Positions 44,728 through 56,997 of a stretch of 64,000 nucleotides of DNA are shown piece by piece (within the stretch, counting starts at the first letter, position 1; each line of letters begins with the position of its first letter). The position numbers were made by a program, and so were the translations under genes. The notes beneath the pieces are model-generated. The model made no database searches, was not told the DNA's origin, and worked only from the letters and a program-made list of their open reading frames with translations. Source of the stretch: Isoetes taiwanensis (Eukaryota; Streptophyta; Lycopodiopsida; Isoetales; Isoetaceae); assembly GCA_021234155.1 (NCBI GenBank), contig JAJEKV010000005.1, forward strand, positions 14,999,468-15,063,467, written 5' to 3'.

Positions 44728-47249
44728 TCGTCCGGGTTGTGAGATTAGTCTATGCATTTTCAGCATAGTTCCTAGTACGAACTATAGAACAGATCCTGTT
44801 CAAGTATAGTCGTGCTCATGTTTGCTCTGATGTTGTTTATATATGTTCAAAGATTTATTGATGGATGCCTGTGGGATATAGATTTTATCTTGTCTGCGGA
44901 CCTTTGCCTGATTCCTTCTAAGTCACCGATTGAGCATCATCACACATCTTGCTATCAACCAAGACAAATGCGGGACTATTCTCAGAAAGCGTGTCGGCAT
45001 CAAGTATGTTCTTTTGAAACCCCCTTTTTCTTTTTCTTTATTTTTCCGTTTATGATTGGTACTTCTACATTGCAAATACCCTTTCTCACATGATCTGCTT
45101 TGCCTCCTCGTGCAAAATAACCATGCAACAATGATGAGCGGTCAAATTCAAGATATACTGATGAATAAGAGCCTAACTGCTAATACAAAGGAAGGATTTT
45201 TATGAGAGGTTCTTTTGTTTGGCTTTAGGTGCATCAAGCATTGAAGTAAATGCTCAATTTGACCTAGTAACTATTGACATGGAAATAGTTTCTAGGCTAG
45301 GATCGACGTCCCGAGATGATTGGTTGCACCTTTGAGTAGCATATGAGATAAAGGTGTTGAGGCAAAATATATAATAAAAAGGGCAGACGAGTTCATGTAA
45401 TATGACAACCTTGTGTGGCCCGTCTGCGGTTAGATGGGGGATCTATTATGTGCATCTCTCTTGGTGTCATCAGGCTTAACCAAAATGCAAGTAAGCTTTG
45501 CTTTACTACATTTTGCAGCTATAAAATTGAGATAAATTGTCATATTTTTGTTGAAGAATAATGATCAATCTTTGTGAGTAGAACTATTTGGAGCAAAATA
45601 TGTGGAATTGGTACATATCAGTGACAGGTTCAACATCAATTTATGATTAAGGCATCTGCACTCAACATATGGCGTCCTACTATTAAGTCTGCACTTGCAA
45701 CCAATAGGTTTAGTTGCATGAAGATTTTAGATAGCATTTTTATTTGTATCATACTCTGTTGTTCAAGATTGTTGAGATATTATGAAACTGCGCATATGCT
45801 TGAAATCCTCCCCTTACTGTAATTTTGACTGTCTTGAGCTATTTTTGGGGTGTTCTTGGGTTGTCAACGGCTTGCCATGTCTGCAAAACGTGGTATGGAA
45901 GAATGCAAAATTGGTCAAATGAATTTATCTGTTGGAGCTTATTCATAGCATAGTTGGTTGCCTCAAGGCGCATAAGATCTTTAATATCCTAATGTGGACA
46001 TACTATCTTCATTATCTTGGAGCATGATTCTTCTGTAAGATTGATTCTTCCATAAGACCTTGGAGTTGATCAACACGCAAACAGAATAGATACTGCTTAA
46101 AGATTCCATCAAGCTTCCAAATACCAGTTAACTTATGGAGTTTGGTTTACCATGGTAATAATAAAGGGAAGCAGTCATGCTTTGAAGTAAGTCCCTTTTA
46201 TTTTCAGCACCCAAAATAATTAATTGTTTAGCTATGTTTAGGACCACGGCGAATTGCCGTCATGCTTGCAAATTATGTTTGTTGGCATTCATGCTGGCCT
46301 CAAATATTTGTAAGTTTGCACTTGTAGCCAATATGCTTAGTGGCATGAAGATTTTAGATGACATTTTTATTTTCTTTGTTTGCATTTATTTTGGTTACAC
46401 TTGGCTCAGATCTTCAGTATTGAGGTGATTTTTGCATGAGTCTGTTGTATATGCATGATCTTAAACATATTTGAGGGCAAAGAAGTGGGCCCATATTATA
46501 TGCCCGGAATTGGAGAATGTTTCCAGTTAAAATCATGGCTGTGGTAATTAATAGGAATTTTAACAACCAAATTATATGTCTGAGACTAAAGAGGCGTTAC
46601 AGCATTGGGACATGCATATATGTTACAAATGCATTAAGTTGCTTCAGAGCTATTTAATATTTCTTTCTAGCTATATCATTTAGGCCCTCTTTTTAGAAGT
46701 TTCTCTTATCGGACATGCCTATTCAATGGTCTGCAGTTGTAGCCTGTTCTAGAACCTTTTACGCATTTCTCAAGGCCATTAGGTGTTAGATCGTAACATC
46801 TGACTCTTTGTTAATGAGATTTGTTTAAGATACAAATGCTATTATCATGGGTTTGATTATTGTTTTGGATTTGTAAATACTTTCTCAATGTGAGATCTCA
46901 TTTAAATTTTATGGAGCTTTAAGCCTAATACTCTTGCTCCATCTTGACAGGGTATTTGCTTGAGTGCTCTACTAAAAACTCGTAGACATACTCTGGGTTC
47001 TGAATAATATGGTTGTTGATTATCAGCTCTGATGTAGACAAGTTGGGGAGTAGACAAACTTCCATATGATATGACTTTGCAACTGTGAGTTTTCTTCAAT
47101 TTAGAGGTTTTCCAATTCATGGGTAATATTTCTAGCTTGTGAAATATGTCCTTTGCGGGATAGAGTTTGAATCTCATTTATGTATTCCCGTGTATATTTC
47201 ACACACTGCAATACTTGCAAGGAAATTCTTGCATTGAAACAATTGTAAA
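44728..47249 (+). repeat. Module w, copy C (truncated)
   Basis: Colinear with 22124-24655, ending at AACAATTGTAAAA. The last 0.9 kb of the module is missing where the minus-strand LINE region begins. The block 44885-45130 shows the CAG/CTG type of corruption. Confidence 0.9.
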
Positions 47250-47308
47250 ATTGGGATGAATGAGAACCATTTTATATTTGCCATTTTTACGTTGATGACT
47301 TAAAGGAA

Positions 47309-49690
47309 GGAAGTATATTTTAACGTCCACGGAGGCCAACTGGCCTATAAGACGGTTTTACAATATAGCGGAAAGTTTCCAAACACAAAATAAAACCACA
47401 GAAACCCTGTACAATGTGTTTCTACTACTGGGATGAAAAAACCCCCCGTGTGGGAGGAAAAACCCTTGTAGTAGGCGTTGAGAGGCCCCATTTGGGCGCT
47501 CAAATTCCCTGTGCTGTGAGGGACTCCCTGACGGCGGAGACTTGCAGAATGTAGGGCGCAAGACGTGCCACCATTGGCGAAGCCAGCAGTTGGTGAATTG
47601 GTTATCTCAGAGCATCTGAGATCGGCATGAGCTGCTCGGATGTGTGCATATGCTGGGCATTCCTGTAGAGCATGGTGTTTATCTTCTACTATCTGCATGT
47701 GACAGCACTGGCATAGTCTCTCATGCCGGGGGATTCCCTGCCCTCCCTCCGCACTCCCAATTGTCTCAATTAAGAGATGGTGGGACCACATCCTTATTGC
47801 AGCTATAGCTCTTCGTTTCTTGGTGGAAATGTGTGCCTTCAGATACTGGTGGGGGCCATGTTCAAGCGACGGATTGACTTGCGTATGCTCTGTTTTGGGC
47901 TTTGCAAGAGTGGGCGCATCCCACAGAGAGGCAGCAAAGCGCGCATTCAAATGCAGCTCCTGCTCTGCGATATCCGACATATCCACAATGTGTTGATAGT
48001 CTATGGACCATCGTGCGAACCATTCCCTACAATGCTCTTGCCATACTCTCTTGACGTTGCGCCCTTGTGCCAATAACGAGAGCCCGGGAGGAAGACGTTG
48101 TGCATCCATTTCGTCAACCTTATGGAAATACGCCAAGGTGCTCAAGCGCATAGCGAATCTTGCGGGGTCAAAAGCCAATCTCATACAGCAAAATTGGATA
48201 AGGCACCGTGTCCTTGATGCCTAGGCTGTATGTCGGGAAAGCCTTTTGCACCCTCTCTAGCTTATCCCAAGTACCCTTGCTAATCGCCGCCCCCGCACCT
48301 CTACTCCATACAAAGAAGATCGGTTCCACGAAAGTGCTCGGAACAAGTGTGCTTTTATGCGTCCAATCGCAGAGATCTATTCTCAGGATGTTTATTCTCA
48401 GATTGCATACGAGCTTTCCATCCCGCTACCGACCCTCTTTCTACACAAATCATCCCATAGCATGTTAGCAGAGAAATCGATTCCCGGACACTTAAAAGGT
48501 CCTTACAACTTCCATCCTTTGTCCTCAGAATAGAAGTCCGGGATATCATGCAACGACGGGATTGGCAAATGCTTGGTTTTCTGCTGGTTGATCGCATTCC
48601 CCGCAATGTCACGTAATTGATCGAGAGCATCCAAATGTTCCTGCATACTCCTGGCTGTATGGGATAATAAGCCCAGATCATCTGCATAGAGCAACTGTTT
48701 TACTGTACATGCCTCTGGCAACTGTGGGCCACCACCTCCATGTTCTTGCATCCAGGTCTCCAACTTGTCAATATAGAGTCCAAAAAGCGTTGGAGATAAC
48801 GGGCATCCCTGTTTAACACCTATGGTGTTGTTCACCCGGTGGTCTGATGCAGGCAAAGTGGCATATATTCCGTCATACAGCCGGTAGATGGCATTCTGTA
48901 AATCCTGTGGGACATGTAGCTCCTGCAAGCGTTGCCACAACAGGTCCCGAGGGACCGGATCATATGCCGTCTTAAAATCTACGAAACAGCAATATAGGTT
49001 ACGTCGTGCATTGCAGCTAGCTTCCATAAGGATTCTGAGAGTAAAAATTCACTTTCGGGAGTGGGCGGGCGCGTAACGCCTCGCCAACCGCGACTCGGTT
49101 TCCTCCGCCCATTGCGTTAAATTCTTCTCCAGCACCCCTGCTAGAAGTTTTGCGAGTAACGGGCTCACCATGATCATACGGTAGTTGGTGGAGTCATCCC
49201 TGCTTCCCGTCTTATGGGATTCTCGAGAGTAAAATTCACTGCGGAGTGGGCGAGGCGTAAACCTGCTCGGCCAACCGCGCCTCGATTTCCTCCGCCCATT
49301 GCGTTAAATTGCTAGAAGTTTTGCGAGTAACGGGCTCACCATGATCATACGGTAGTTGGTGGAGTCATCCCTGCTTCCCGTCTTATGAATAGGGGTGACC
49401 TTGCTAACCATCCATTCTTGCGGGAGGCCCTCTCTGATGGCCTGATTGATTATCCCTGTCAAAGGTCTGACCAAAGCTGGCCCACCCCATTTCAACAGCT
49501 CGGCCTGAAGTCCCTGCAAGTCCTTTGCTTTACCATTAGCAAGATGCCTAAGACCCTGGTGGATATCCGCCTCTGAGAGCTGTAGTGTTTCTCCTAGTTG
49601 ATCTGGCATGTCAGCAATTGCTCCTGGGGGGTCATACAACTCCTCCAACCGCTGTCTCCACTGGTCTGCGATAACATTTGGGACAATAGA
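47309..49690 (-). mobile_element. 5'-truncated LINE, minus strand, with RT and CCHC-like finger
   Basis: Most complete LINE of the window. From 5' to 3' on minus: RT N-terminal part (ADIHQGLRHLANGKAKDLQG, VSKVTPIHKTGSRDDSTNYR), then FVDFKTAYDPVPRDLLWQRL, GVKQGCPLSPTLFGLYIDKL and the catalytic QLLYADDLGLL (near 48690). A C-terminal ORF (47345-48184) has LCQCCHMQIVEDKHHALQEC followed by CPAYAHIR, the finger typical of this clade. The 3' UTR carries a GGGTTTTTCC/CCCCCC-type hairpin (47440-47470) and ends CCAGTTGGCCTCCGTGGACG then TTAAAATATACTTCC, with no pentamer tail. Frames are broken several times, and a 177-bp tandem duplication lies at 49033-49387. Confidence 0.92.
49033..49387. repeat. 177-bp tandem duplication inside the LINE
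   Basis: Two units (about 49033-49209 and 49212-49387), each starting GATTCT.GAGAGTAAAA and ending CTGCTTCCCGTCTTATG. The duplication interrupts the RT ORF. Confidence 0.9.
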
Positions 49691-49765
49691 ATTAGGGGCA
49701 GTCGAAAATCTTCAAGCTAGGTTTTTGCTGGGTTCAACGGAAATCTAGGGCAAAAGGATTTTTAG

Positions 49766-51340
49766 GAAGACTGCACGATGGATTCTTTGTAGCTCCGGCG
49801 AAATCTGTGTTCCAAACTGCAAAGGCAGATCCAAGGCAAATAGTCCATGCTCTAAAAGTAGGGTTAGCCCTTTTTTTAAGCTCCTTTATAATGCTTATTG
49901 AGTTCCCAAAGCCTAGTGTAACAGAGAATGCAGTCTGGGCTCTTATGACTGTAGTGGTCGTCTTCGAATTCTCATTTGTTAAAGAATTGATACCTTAATC
50001 TCTGTTCCTTTCCAATTCAATCAAGATTATTTTCTGTAATATATCAAATAAAAACTTCTGGAAAAAATGTATGTTTCCTTCTTGCAGGAGAAACTTTGAG
50101 CAAGGGGTTAAACAGAGGGATTGGAACATTCGTAGACTTGCTGCATTAGGGGTCTCACATTTAGCCGACCTGGCAGGATTTACAGTCGAAATTATAATTA
50201 TCTGCCTTATTGTCTTCTTTGTAGGTAATCTATTATCATTAAGTTAGACGTTGATGATGAGTCATTGATTTTAATGCAAAACAGGAGCGACAACCAATAT
50301 TTGCTAGATTTTTATCAAAGGTCAAGGAAAGATTTGAATATGGGGTGGTGATTTTTCTCCTTACCTTCAGTTTTATTATCATATCCAGCCGTCGAATGAT
50401 GGTTCGATCAACAATGCCATAACTAGGTTGTTCACAATCCTAATGGGATGTGGCATATGTACAGTAATTTGCATATTCGTATGTCCAATTTGGGCTGGGG
50501 AAGATCTCCACAACAAGACGACGCAGAATCTAGACAATCTGGCCAAATCATTGGAAGGTGAATTGGGCACTTAAATAAATTGTTATAGTTTCTGTGTGAC
50601 TTGTTGGTTTCTAACAACAGGGTTCTGCAACTTTGAAGATTGTGTAGCTGCATATTTGGAAGGATCTTCCACCTCAGCTAGAGATGATGATCCCATGTAT
50701 AAAGATTATCAGTTTTTAATCAAGTCTCAAACAGAGGATTCCTTGGTATGTGGCAGATTGGATTGAAATTTTGATTTTGAATGTTTTCTTTGCTAATGAT
50801 GAAGGATTTGTTGGATTTATCAGGCAGGATTTGCAGGACCCACATGGAAAGTTCAGGATGTTTAGGTATCTGTGGAAGGAATATGTTAATGTGGTTACTG
50901 CAACCCAGCATTGTGCTTATACCTCCATGGCCATGTGGAAAATTTGAGACAGATTGATTTGGGCAGTCGAAAATATTCAAGCTACCCAACAGACCCAACA
51001 GATCTGAGCATGGTAAATGACTGTTTAAATTTGTAGAACACAATCCAACTAGTCAAAAGCCACAGAACCATAGCTTTTCACATGAAAAAGAGACGCAGCC
51101 TGGCCCGAGATGCAGCTTCCCTCATTGTCAAGGCTCTGGCAACAACCCAAATTGGAGGAAATGGTATGAATCACATGCAGCACATCTGGGATAATCTAGT
51201 AAATGACCTTGCTAGAGAAGAGACCCAACTCGAATTTTTGTTCCAGTTGGGCAATTCCATGATCAAAATTCATAGTAGATTCAAGCAAAATCTGATTTTT
51301 GCATATTGGGCAGTGGGATTGCAGCTTCATATAGAATAGA
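49766..51340 (+). CDS. Aluminium-activated malate transporter (ALMT) family protein, partial
   Basis: Anion channel of the plant plasma or vacuolar membrane. Exons: about 49766-49998 (DPRQIVHALKVGLALFLSSF, then AVWALMTVVVVFEFS), 50088-50224 (TLSKGLNRGIGTFV, GFTVEIIIICLIVFFV), 50285-50557 (ATTIFARFLSKVKERFEYGV, FLLTFSFIII, FVCPIWAGEDLHNKT), 50621-50745 (DCVAAYLEGSS, YKDYQFLIKSQ) and 50828 to about 50942 (HGKFRMF..LWKEYVNVVTA). The WAGEDLH motif and the paired transmembrane segments are diagnostic. A helical stretch at 51082-51339 may be the cytosolic C-terminus but does not match clearly. No Met start is found, and frames shift near 50138 and 50400. A LINE ends just upstream. Confidence 0.85.
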
Positions 51341-51752
51341 ATAGATTATGCAAATATGCAATATGTAAATGCTCCATTTGTAGAGGCTCTGTTGCAATAT
51401 GCAAATGGTAGGCCGTTGTTTTTAACAGGTTGAATAATTTAGTCCTGCCACCAAAAGTTCGATGCATATGCTTGCGTGATATATTTCTGAAGATTTGCTT
51501 GCCAGAATCGTAAGATAGAATAAACCTGGGCCATTCAAAGATCTGGTAAAAATCGGCTCTAATATCTTAGGCTAGGGTCTATCAGACATAAATGAGTAGT
51601 TGGTCTTCAACAGGGATTTGGAAGCAGGGACAAAGCTTTTTATTATGCCAAAACTCTATCGATCAAGCATTTCTATGTAGCGATTGAATGGGAGTCGATG
51701 TGAGTCACTATGCATTGATTTTTTGGCTAATGTTTTAAGGTATTACTAATTT

Positions 51753-51986
51753 ACTATAGATTTTCTTAGCTTGCTAATTGCTATTTCCTTGCCCCTTCTT
51801 GACTATTGTCATTCCATGGCCTCTTATGCATAAAAAGCACAACTTAGATGATTCGTCAACATGTGATAAAGGACTATAGATTTTCTTAACTTGCTAATTG
51901 CTATTTCCTTGCCCCTTGACTATTGTCCATGGCCTCTTATGCATAAAAAGCACAATTTAGATGATTCATCAACATGTGATAAAGGA
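51753..51986 (+). repeat. Tandem duplication of about 115 bp
   Basis: Two units starting CTATAGATTTTCTTAGCTTG or CTATAGATTTTCTTAACTTG and ending ACATGTGATAAAGGA, 3' of the ALMT gene. Confidence 0.92.
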
Positions 51987-52742
51987 CGTTCATCAATCTA
52001 TAGATCAAAATTTTCATCTAGTGAATTGATTGAAGCAATATGATGTACCAACAAAAAAACCAACACAACAAAAAATCCTACTAGGAAGGCTATACAAGTG
52101 AGCTGGAAGTAGCCCCTGTGCTTGTGCTTGATATTAAATTGTAGGTGGCAAGGGCTATGGCAAAGGGGGGTGGGAAGAATCAAAGCTACGGGACAAAGCA
52201 TGGAAGGAGATAAAAGAAGGAGGTAACAAAATTAGAAAATCATCATCTGGATGGGGCTAGTGAGGTTCTTCTCTTTAGCTATGAAGCTTAAGCGATAAAT
52301 GGTCAAACACTACAGGACATCCCATCGTTGCATTGCGTTTGCTTTACCACTCTCGGTTCATAGGTTAAAAATATATAAAATAATTTCGAAAACAACTAGC
52401 AACAATTTCTTAGAATTTGGACAAAGAGTTCGTATTTGATTAGAGTTTTCACGTTCTTCTAAATATTCTGGCAGGCAAATACGGAAGTTAAAATTCTAAG
52501 ATTAAACATAATTTTCGCATGTTCAGAAATAAGATCTTTTTGAATTTAACATAAAACCCCTTTTGCAGCAAGTTGGACAACCTTGGCCCCCGTGATAAAT
52601 TTCTTTAGGTTTAAATCCTATGTATTCTTAAACTGATTACTAGCCATAATTCAAATCTATAAGTAAGTCAATTCAGAGGGGTTGGACTCGGGGTCAGTGG
52701 CGATGCAACAATTCAATTAGCTATATGGTCGTGAAGGGTAGT
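51987..52742. other. Non-coding DNA
   Basis: No ORF beyond 67 codons, no motif recognised. Confidence 0.4.
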
Positions 52743-52847
52743 CTTCGTTTTGCAGCCACCTTTGACGTGGCATTATGTCAGCCCTTGATTTGCAGATTGT
52801 ATGGCCTGGATCCGTGCCACGTCAGGTGGGGGGGGCTGTAAAACGAA
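52743..52847. mobile_element. Small fold-back element (MITE-like)
   Basis: Imperfect inverted repeat: CTTCGTTTTGCAGCCACC with GACGTGGCA on the left, TGCCACGTC with GGCTGTAAAACGAAG on the right, and a loop of about 40 bp. I see no clear target duplication. Confidence 0.65.
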
Positions 52848-53339
52848 GGGAACAAGCCCTTTGCTCAAAGTAGGTAAAGCAGATGCTGAGTTTCACATCC
52901 ATTAGACAGATGCCAAGTCATTCACGGCAATTAATGATGAATTCCCTTACAAAGGACTGCTCTACTAATGCCGAATGCATCGAAGCATATTTGCTGTGAA
53001 TGTCAATCCCTTTCCCTTGAATCCAAGCTTTGTCACAATGTGAAGGCTTCCACATTGTCTACAGCTGTTGGATAGGCATATTCACCCCTTATTCCTTAAT
53101 CTACACCGTACGTAAAGTTCCTTGTTTGTGGGGTATGCAAGTACAAAATTTGCTATACTGTATAACAAGATTCGCAAAATACTATAAGATTTCAAGCGGA
53201 ATACTATATGGTGTTGATTTCGTACGTGCAAAATACAATTATGAGGGCTCTCGCTGCCCTGCGTCACCCCCCGTGTGAATATGCACCCAAACCAAAGGGG
53301 GTTTAAGGGGGATTTTAATTTAAATGTGTTGGACCCAAT

Positions 53340-53465
53340 GGTTGTGTTAATTAATGTCAATGGTAGTTATGTGTTGGTTGTTAATGTCAATGGTTGTTAT
53401 GTGTTGGTTGTTATGTGTTAGTTGTTATGTGTTGGGGGATTTAATTTTTATATGTTGGATGTTAA
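53340..53465 (+). repeat. Degenerate short tandem repeat
   Basis: Repeats of TTATGTGTTGGTTG and TTAATGTCAATGG inside the fold-back region. Confidence 0.8.
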
Positions 53466-54162
53466 TGGTTTGTGTTGCAAAAAAAAAATTTTGGCCCCTT
53501 CGGGGACTTAGGGACGTCCCCGATGTGTGACAAAAAATTTAGAATTCAAACCAGAAAAAGACTAGAATTCATTTGAGGCTTTCATCACCTGTAGCTTTTG
53601 AATTTCATAACAATAAAACAAATAGAACATAAGTAAAAGTTTACCATAAAGATAGAGCAGATTGATCCCATTATTTTGAAAGTCATAAAGTTTGCAACAC
53701 CCATACACAAATATTCTTCAACTGGAATTTAACAGCAGCCTTTGGCCTCCATGGATTCTTGTGGTGAGAAATCAAAGTGGGAAACTTTTCTGCTTGTTAG
53801 CACAAGGGTCTAGAAGCCTTGGAATTTGCTTAATAACTGCCTCAAAATCTAAAAATGCATGGTAATTTTTTGCAAGCTTCATTCGGAATGAGCCATAAAA
53901 CAATATCCAATAGCGCAATCCTGTATTAATCAGCTGGTAGGATGTGAAAGCCTACCAAACCCGGCCGAAAAATTGTTGTTGTAGCATAGATAACTTAACC
54001 AAACATATCCATATCATACACTATCAAAAAGATCTCGGAGAGAATCTTTCCAACGCAATAAAAATCATCTGAAACAGAGCTCTGGATCAAAAGTTATGAT
54101 AAGAAATGTGTTGTCGGCAGGGAAACTGCACTACATGCGCCCTTCAAGCCCTTCATGTGCCC

Positions 54163-54334
54163 ATTATGCACCACACACACAAAAAGAGGGCTTTTGTTGT
54201 GAGCCATTGGTTGTTGACCATTATGCACCACACGCACAAAAAAAGGGCTTTTGTTATGAGCCATTGGTTGTTGACCATTATGCACCACACGCACAAAAAG
54301 GGCTTTTGTTGTGAGCCATTGGTTGTTGACCATT
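54163..54334 (+). repeat. Three tandem units of about 58 bp
   Basis: Units start ATTATGCACCACAC and contain GGGCTTTTGTTGTGAGCC then ATTGGTTGTTGACC. All six frames stay open across it because stop codons are missing in the unit, which creates spurious ORFs on both strands. Confidence 0.93.
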
Positions 54335-54879
54335 GAAAAAAAAAGGCTAAAATCAATGGCTTAGAAATGGTGCACTCTAGATGTACGCATTAGTACATCC
54401 ATTTGAATACAAACCATTGCATCCAATACATTTGAATTAAAATCCCCCTGAAACCCCCTTTGGTTTGGGTGCATATTCACACGGGGGGTTACGTAGGGCA
54501 GCGAGAGCCCCTAAGAACTCACAATACATGTACAAAATTAACACCATTAAGTACATTCTCTCAAACCTTATAGTATTTTGCAAACCTTAATATACAGTAT
54601 ACAAAAACTTGTACATGCATACCCCACAAACGAGGATCGCTATGTGCAGTCCAGATCTTGGAATAAAGGGCAAATATGCCCATCCGACAGCTCTCGATGC
54701 CCGGAGTAACCCCCCGTGTGAATATGCACCCAAACCAAAGGGGGTTTCAGGGGGATTTTAATTCAAATGTATTGGATGCAATGGTTTGTATTAATTAATG
54801 TTAATGATAGTTATGTGTTGATTTCTATATTAAAAAAAATTTTGGGCCCTTCGGGCCCTTAGGAAGGAATTTGACATGT

Positions 54880-55108
54880 TAGAATAGAATAGAATAGAAT
54901 ATGATTTTATCGTCCACGGAGACCAACTGGCCTATGGGACCCAAGTACAAAGAGAGAGCAGCAGGCGTATTACTACCAGGATTAAAAAACCCCCGCCCCG
55001 AAGGGTTTTCGGGGGAAAAACCTTAGTAGCAATAAGGATGCTGACATACTGCACAGTTATATACATAATCACAAGTACAGCTGAGGTTAATGTCGGACAG
55101 GGGGCAAA
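54880..55108 (-). mobile_element. LINE 3'-end fragment, minus strand
   Basis: Only the 3' UTR: tail AGAAT repeats (54882-54901 on plus), ATTTTATCGTCCACGGAG, GGCCTATGGGACCC, and the hairpin CCCCGAAGGGTTTTCGGGGG (54995-55015). Confidence 0.88.
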
Positions 55109-56345
55109 CAACAATATAAACTATAGTAATTGTTAGAAACAATGGGAGAGACTATTAAATGAAACAAAAGGCCCTAACAAATTCGAACATGCAACACAAC
55201 ATGGTCTTTATGGTAGGACCTCTTAACACATTTACAATGTTACACACATTCGTAAAAAATATACAAGCAGTAATAAAGAAGCAGAGAAATGGAACAAAAT
55301 AGCAAGAATCCTTCTCTACGTTGAGTTGGATGGCAAGAATCTTCCTCTAGGTTGAGTTGAATGGCATGGAGAAACGTAATTCTCTTTGCTAAACTAATTC
55401 TCTTTGCTAAATGTAAAGAAAAAAAAAGGAAAAAACTACGATGATGTAAAGAGCAAGAAGAATGAGTAAAGAACCAAGTTGAGAAACAAAGAATGGTATA
55501 AAAATAGAATTTTATTCTTCACCACACCTTTTTTCAATTCCCACAATAAAAACCGGGGTTTCAAAACAATTGCAGAACTCTAATGAATGGCATAGAAGCA
55601 TAATTTGTCTCTTCATCACAATGCTATGAAGAGCAACTGCAAATTTTAAAATAGTTGTGCACCTAATTCATGTGCATGAAATTCCTGGATGGAGCGATGG
55701 CTTATAGCCATAGTAAACTTGGAGTTTAAGCATCCATCATGATATGGGTTAAATATAGTGCTACATAAGATGACAGGCTGGATAATTGCACCAAAATAGA
55801 GTATTTGGAAATAGAGTGTTTGAAACTGCATAAGAAATGTCTCAGGAGAACAAACAAGGATACAATTAATATCGTGCAAAGCAATAATGAAAGCCACACT
55901 TACTGGATATGTAGCATTTGGAGCCATCAGCTTCTGTTTCCACTAAATTGGAGGCTAGCAAGAACAATCTGACCTGCAAGGCAAAACACATCAAGTTATC
56001 ACCTGAATCGCGTTTCTGTAAAGAGTGTTTGCTAAACTTTGAGATTAACCATGAATCTACAGCTCAAATGCCTTGTTCCATCGTCAAAGCCGCTCATCAC
56101 TACTTGGCCACTGCATGGAGGCAACCCTTTCCTAGTCTGGCTATCTTGCGGAGCTGATACATTCAAAGACAACAATTGATTCCAATTTATCAGCACAATA
56201 CAGTCAATTGTTAGACATCTTACTTCCATCTTTTCCAAGTAGAGACTGTCGTGAACACGGCTGCATTAAGAAAGCATTCCACAGGTAGACCAGATCAATG
56301 CAGTTGCTCGCGAGATTTGTCTCGAAAAAAAAAAGGAAATTTTAA
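55109..56345. other. Non-coding DNA
   Basis: AT-rich. ORFs up to 93 codons (55646-55927 minus, 55918-56157 plus) show no family motif. A short local repeat AGAATC.T.CTCTA.GTTGAG occurs at about 55305 and 55335. Confidence 0.4.
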
Positions 56346-56706
56346 AATGAAGCACAAATCATCTTTAACCTAATCTTAACGCACTCAAACGTCACTTCAT
56401 ATAGCTCTGTTGGAGTCCAAACCCTGACAAAAAAGAACTCTCCTACAGAGGAGGGGCTAAACGAGGCCGGATCTTCATCTAGTCTGCTGCTGGAGAACCG
56501 CCGGAATAAGCCCGTCTAAGGGTTTTTGAGCTTTCGATTTGGAAATCATCTTTAACCTAATCTTACGCACTCAAAGGTCACTTCATGTACCTCTGTTGGA
56601 GTCCAAACCCTGACAAAAAAGAAGGAGGGGCTAAACGAGGTCGGATCTTCATCTAGTCTGCCGCCGGAATAAGTCCGTCTAAGGGTTCTTGAGCTTTCGA
56701 TCTGGA
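56346..56706 (+). repeat. Tandem duplication of about 160-200 bp
   Basis: Two units with ATCTTTAACCTAATCTTA at the start and TTGAGCTTTCGAT at the end. The second unit has lost two short internal pieces. Confidence 0.9.
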
Positions 56707-56997
56707 CCCTATATCCCTTTCCATGCATTTACCTAATAGATTAGAAGTGAGAGGGTCGATATTGGCCATTGGAATGGCCTGGGAGAAATTGCATGGCACA
56801 AAAATTATAGAAACATGGGCCAAACCATAGCATAGTGGAATTAAAAGATAAAAATATAGTGTGCACTCTAGATGTACGCATTAGTACACTTCAAGCAATA
56901 CGGACTCCAAATCATAGTAAAACCATTGCAAAAAGTGTACAAAAATATAAAAAAAAACCCCTGTTATTATGCTACATATTCACTCAATTTCGATTTA

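Larger units (their letters stand above)
53061..54865. mobile_element. Large fold-back with an extra direct copy
   Basis: Left arm (about 53061-53340) and right arm (about 54420-54692) are inverted copies. Shared landmarks are AGCTGT.GGAT.GGCATAT at the outside, TTTGTGGGGTATGCA, GGGCTCTCGCTGCCCT and CCCCCCGTGTGAATATGCAC inside. Directly after the right arm, 54693-54865 repeats the inner left arm in direct orientation up to AAAATTTTGG.CCCTTCGGG. The middle (53515-54100) has no transposase ORF. It resembles a non-autonomous DNA element family nested or rearranged, class unknown. Confidence 0.75.
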
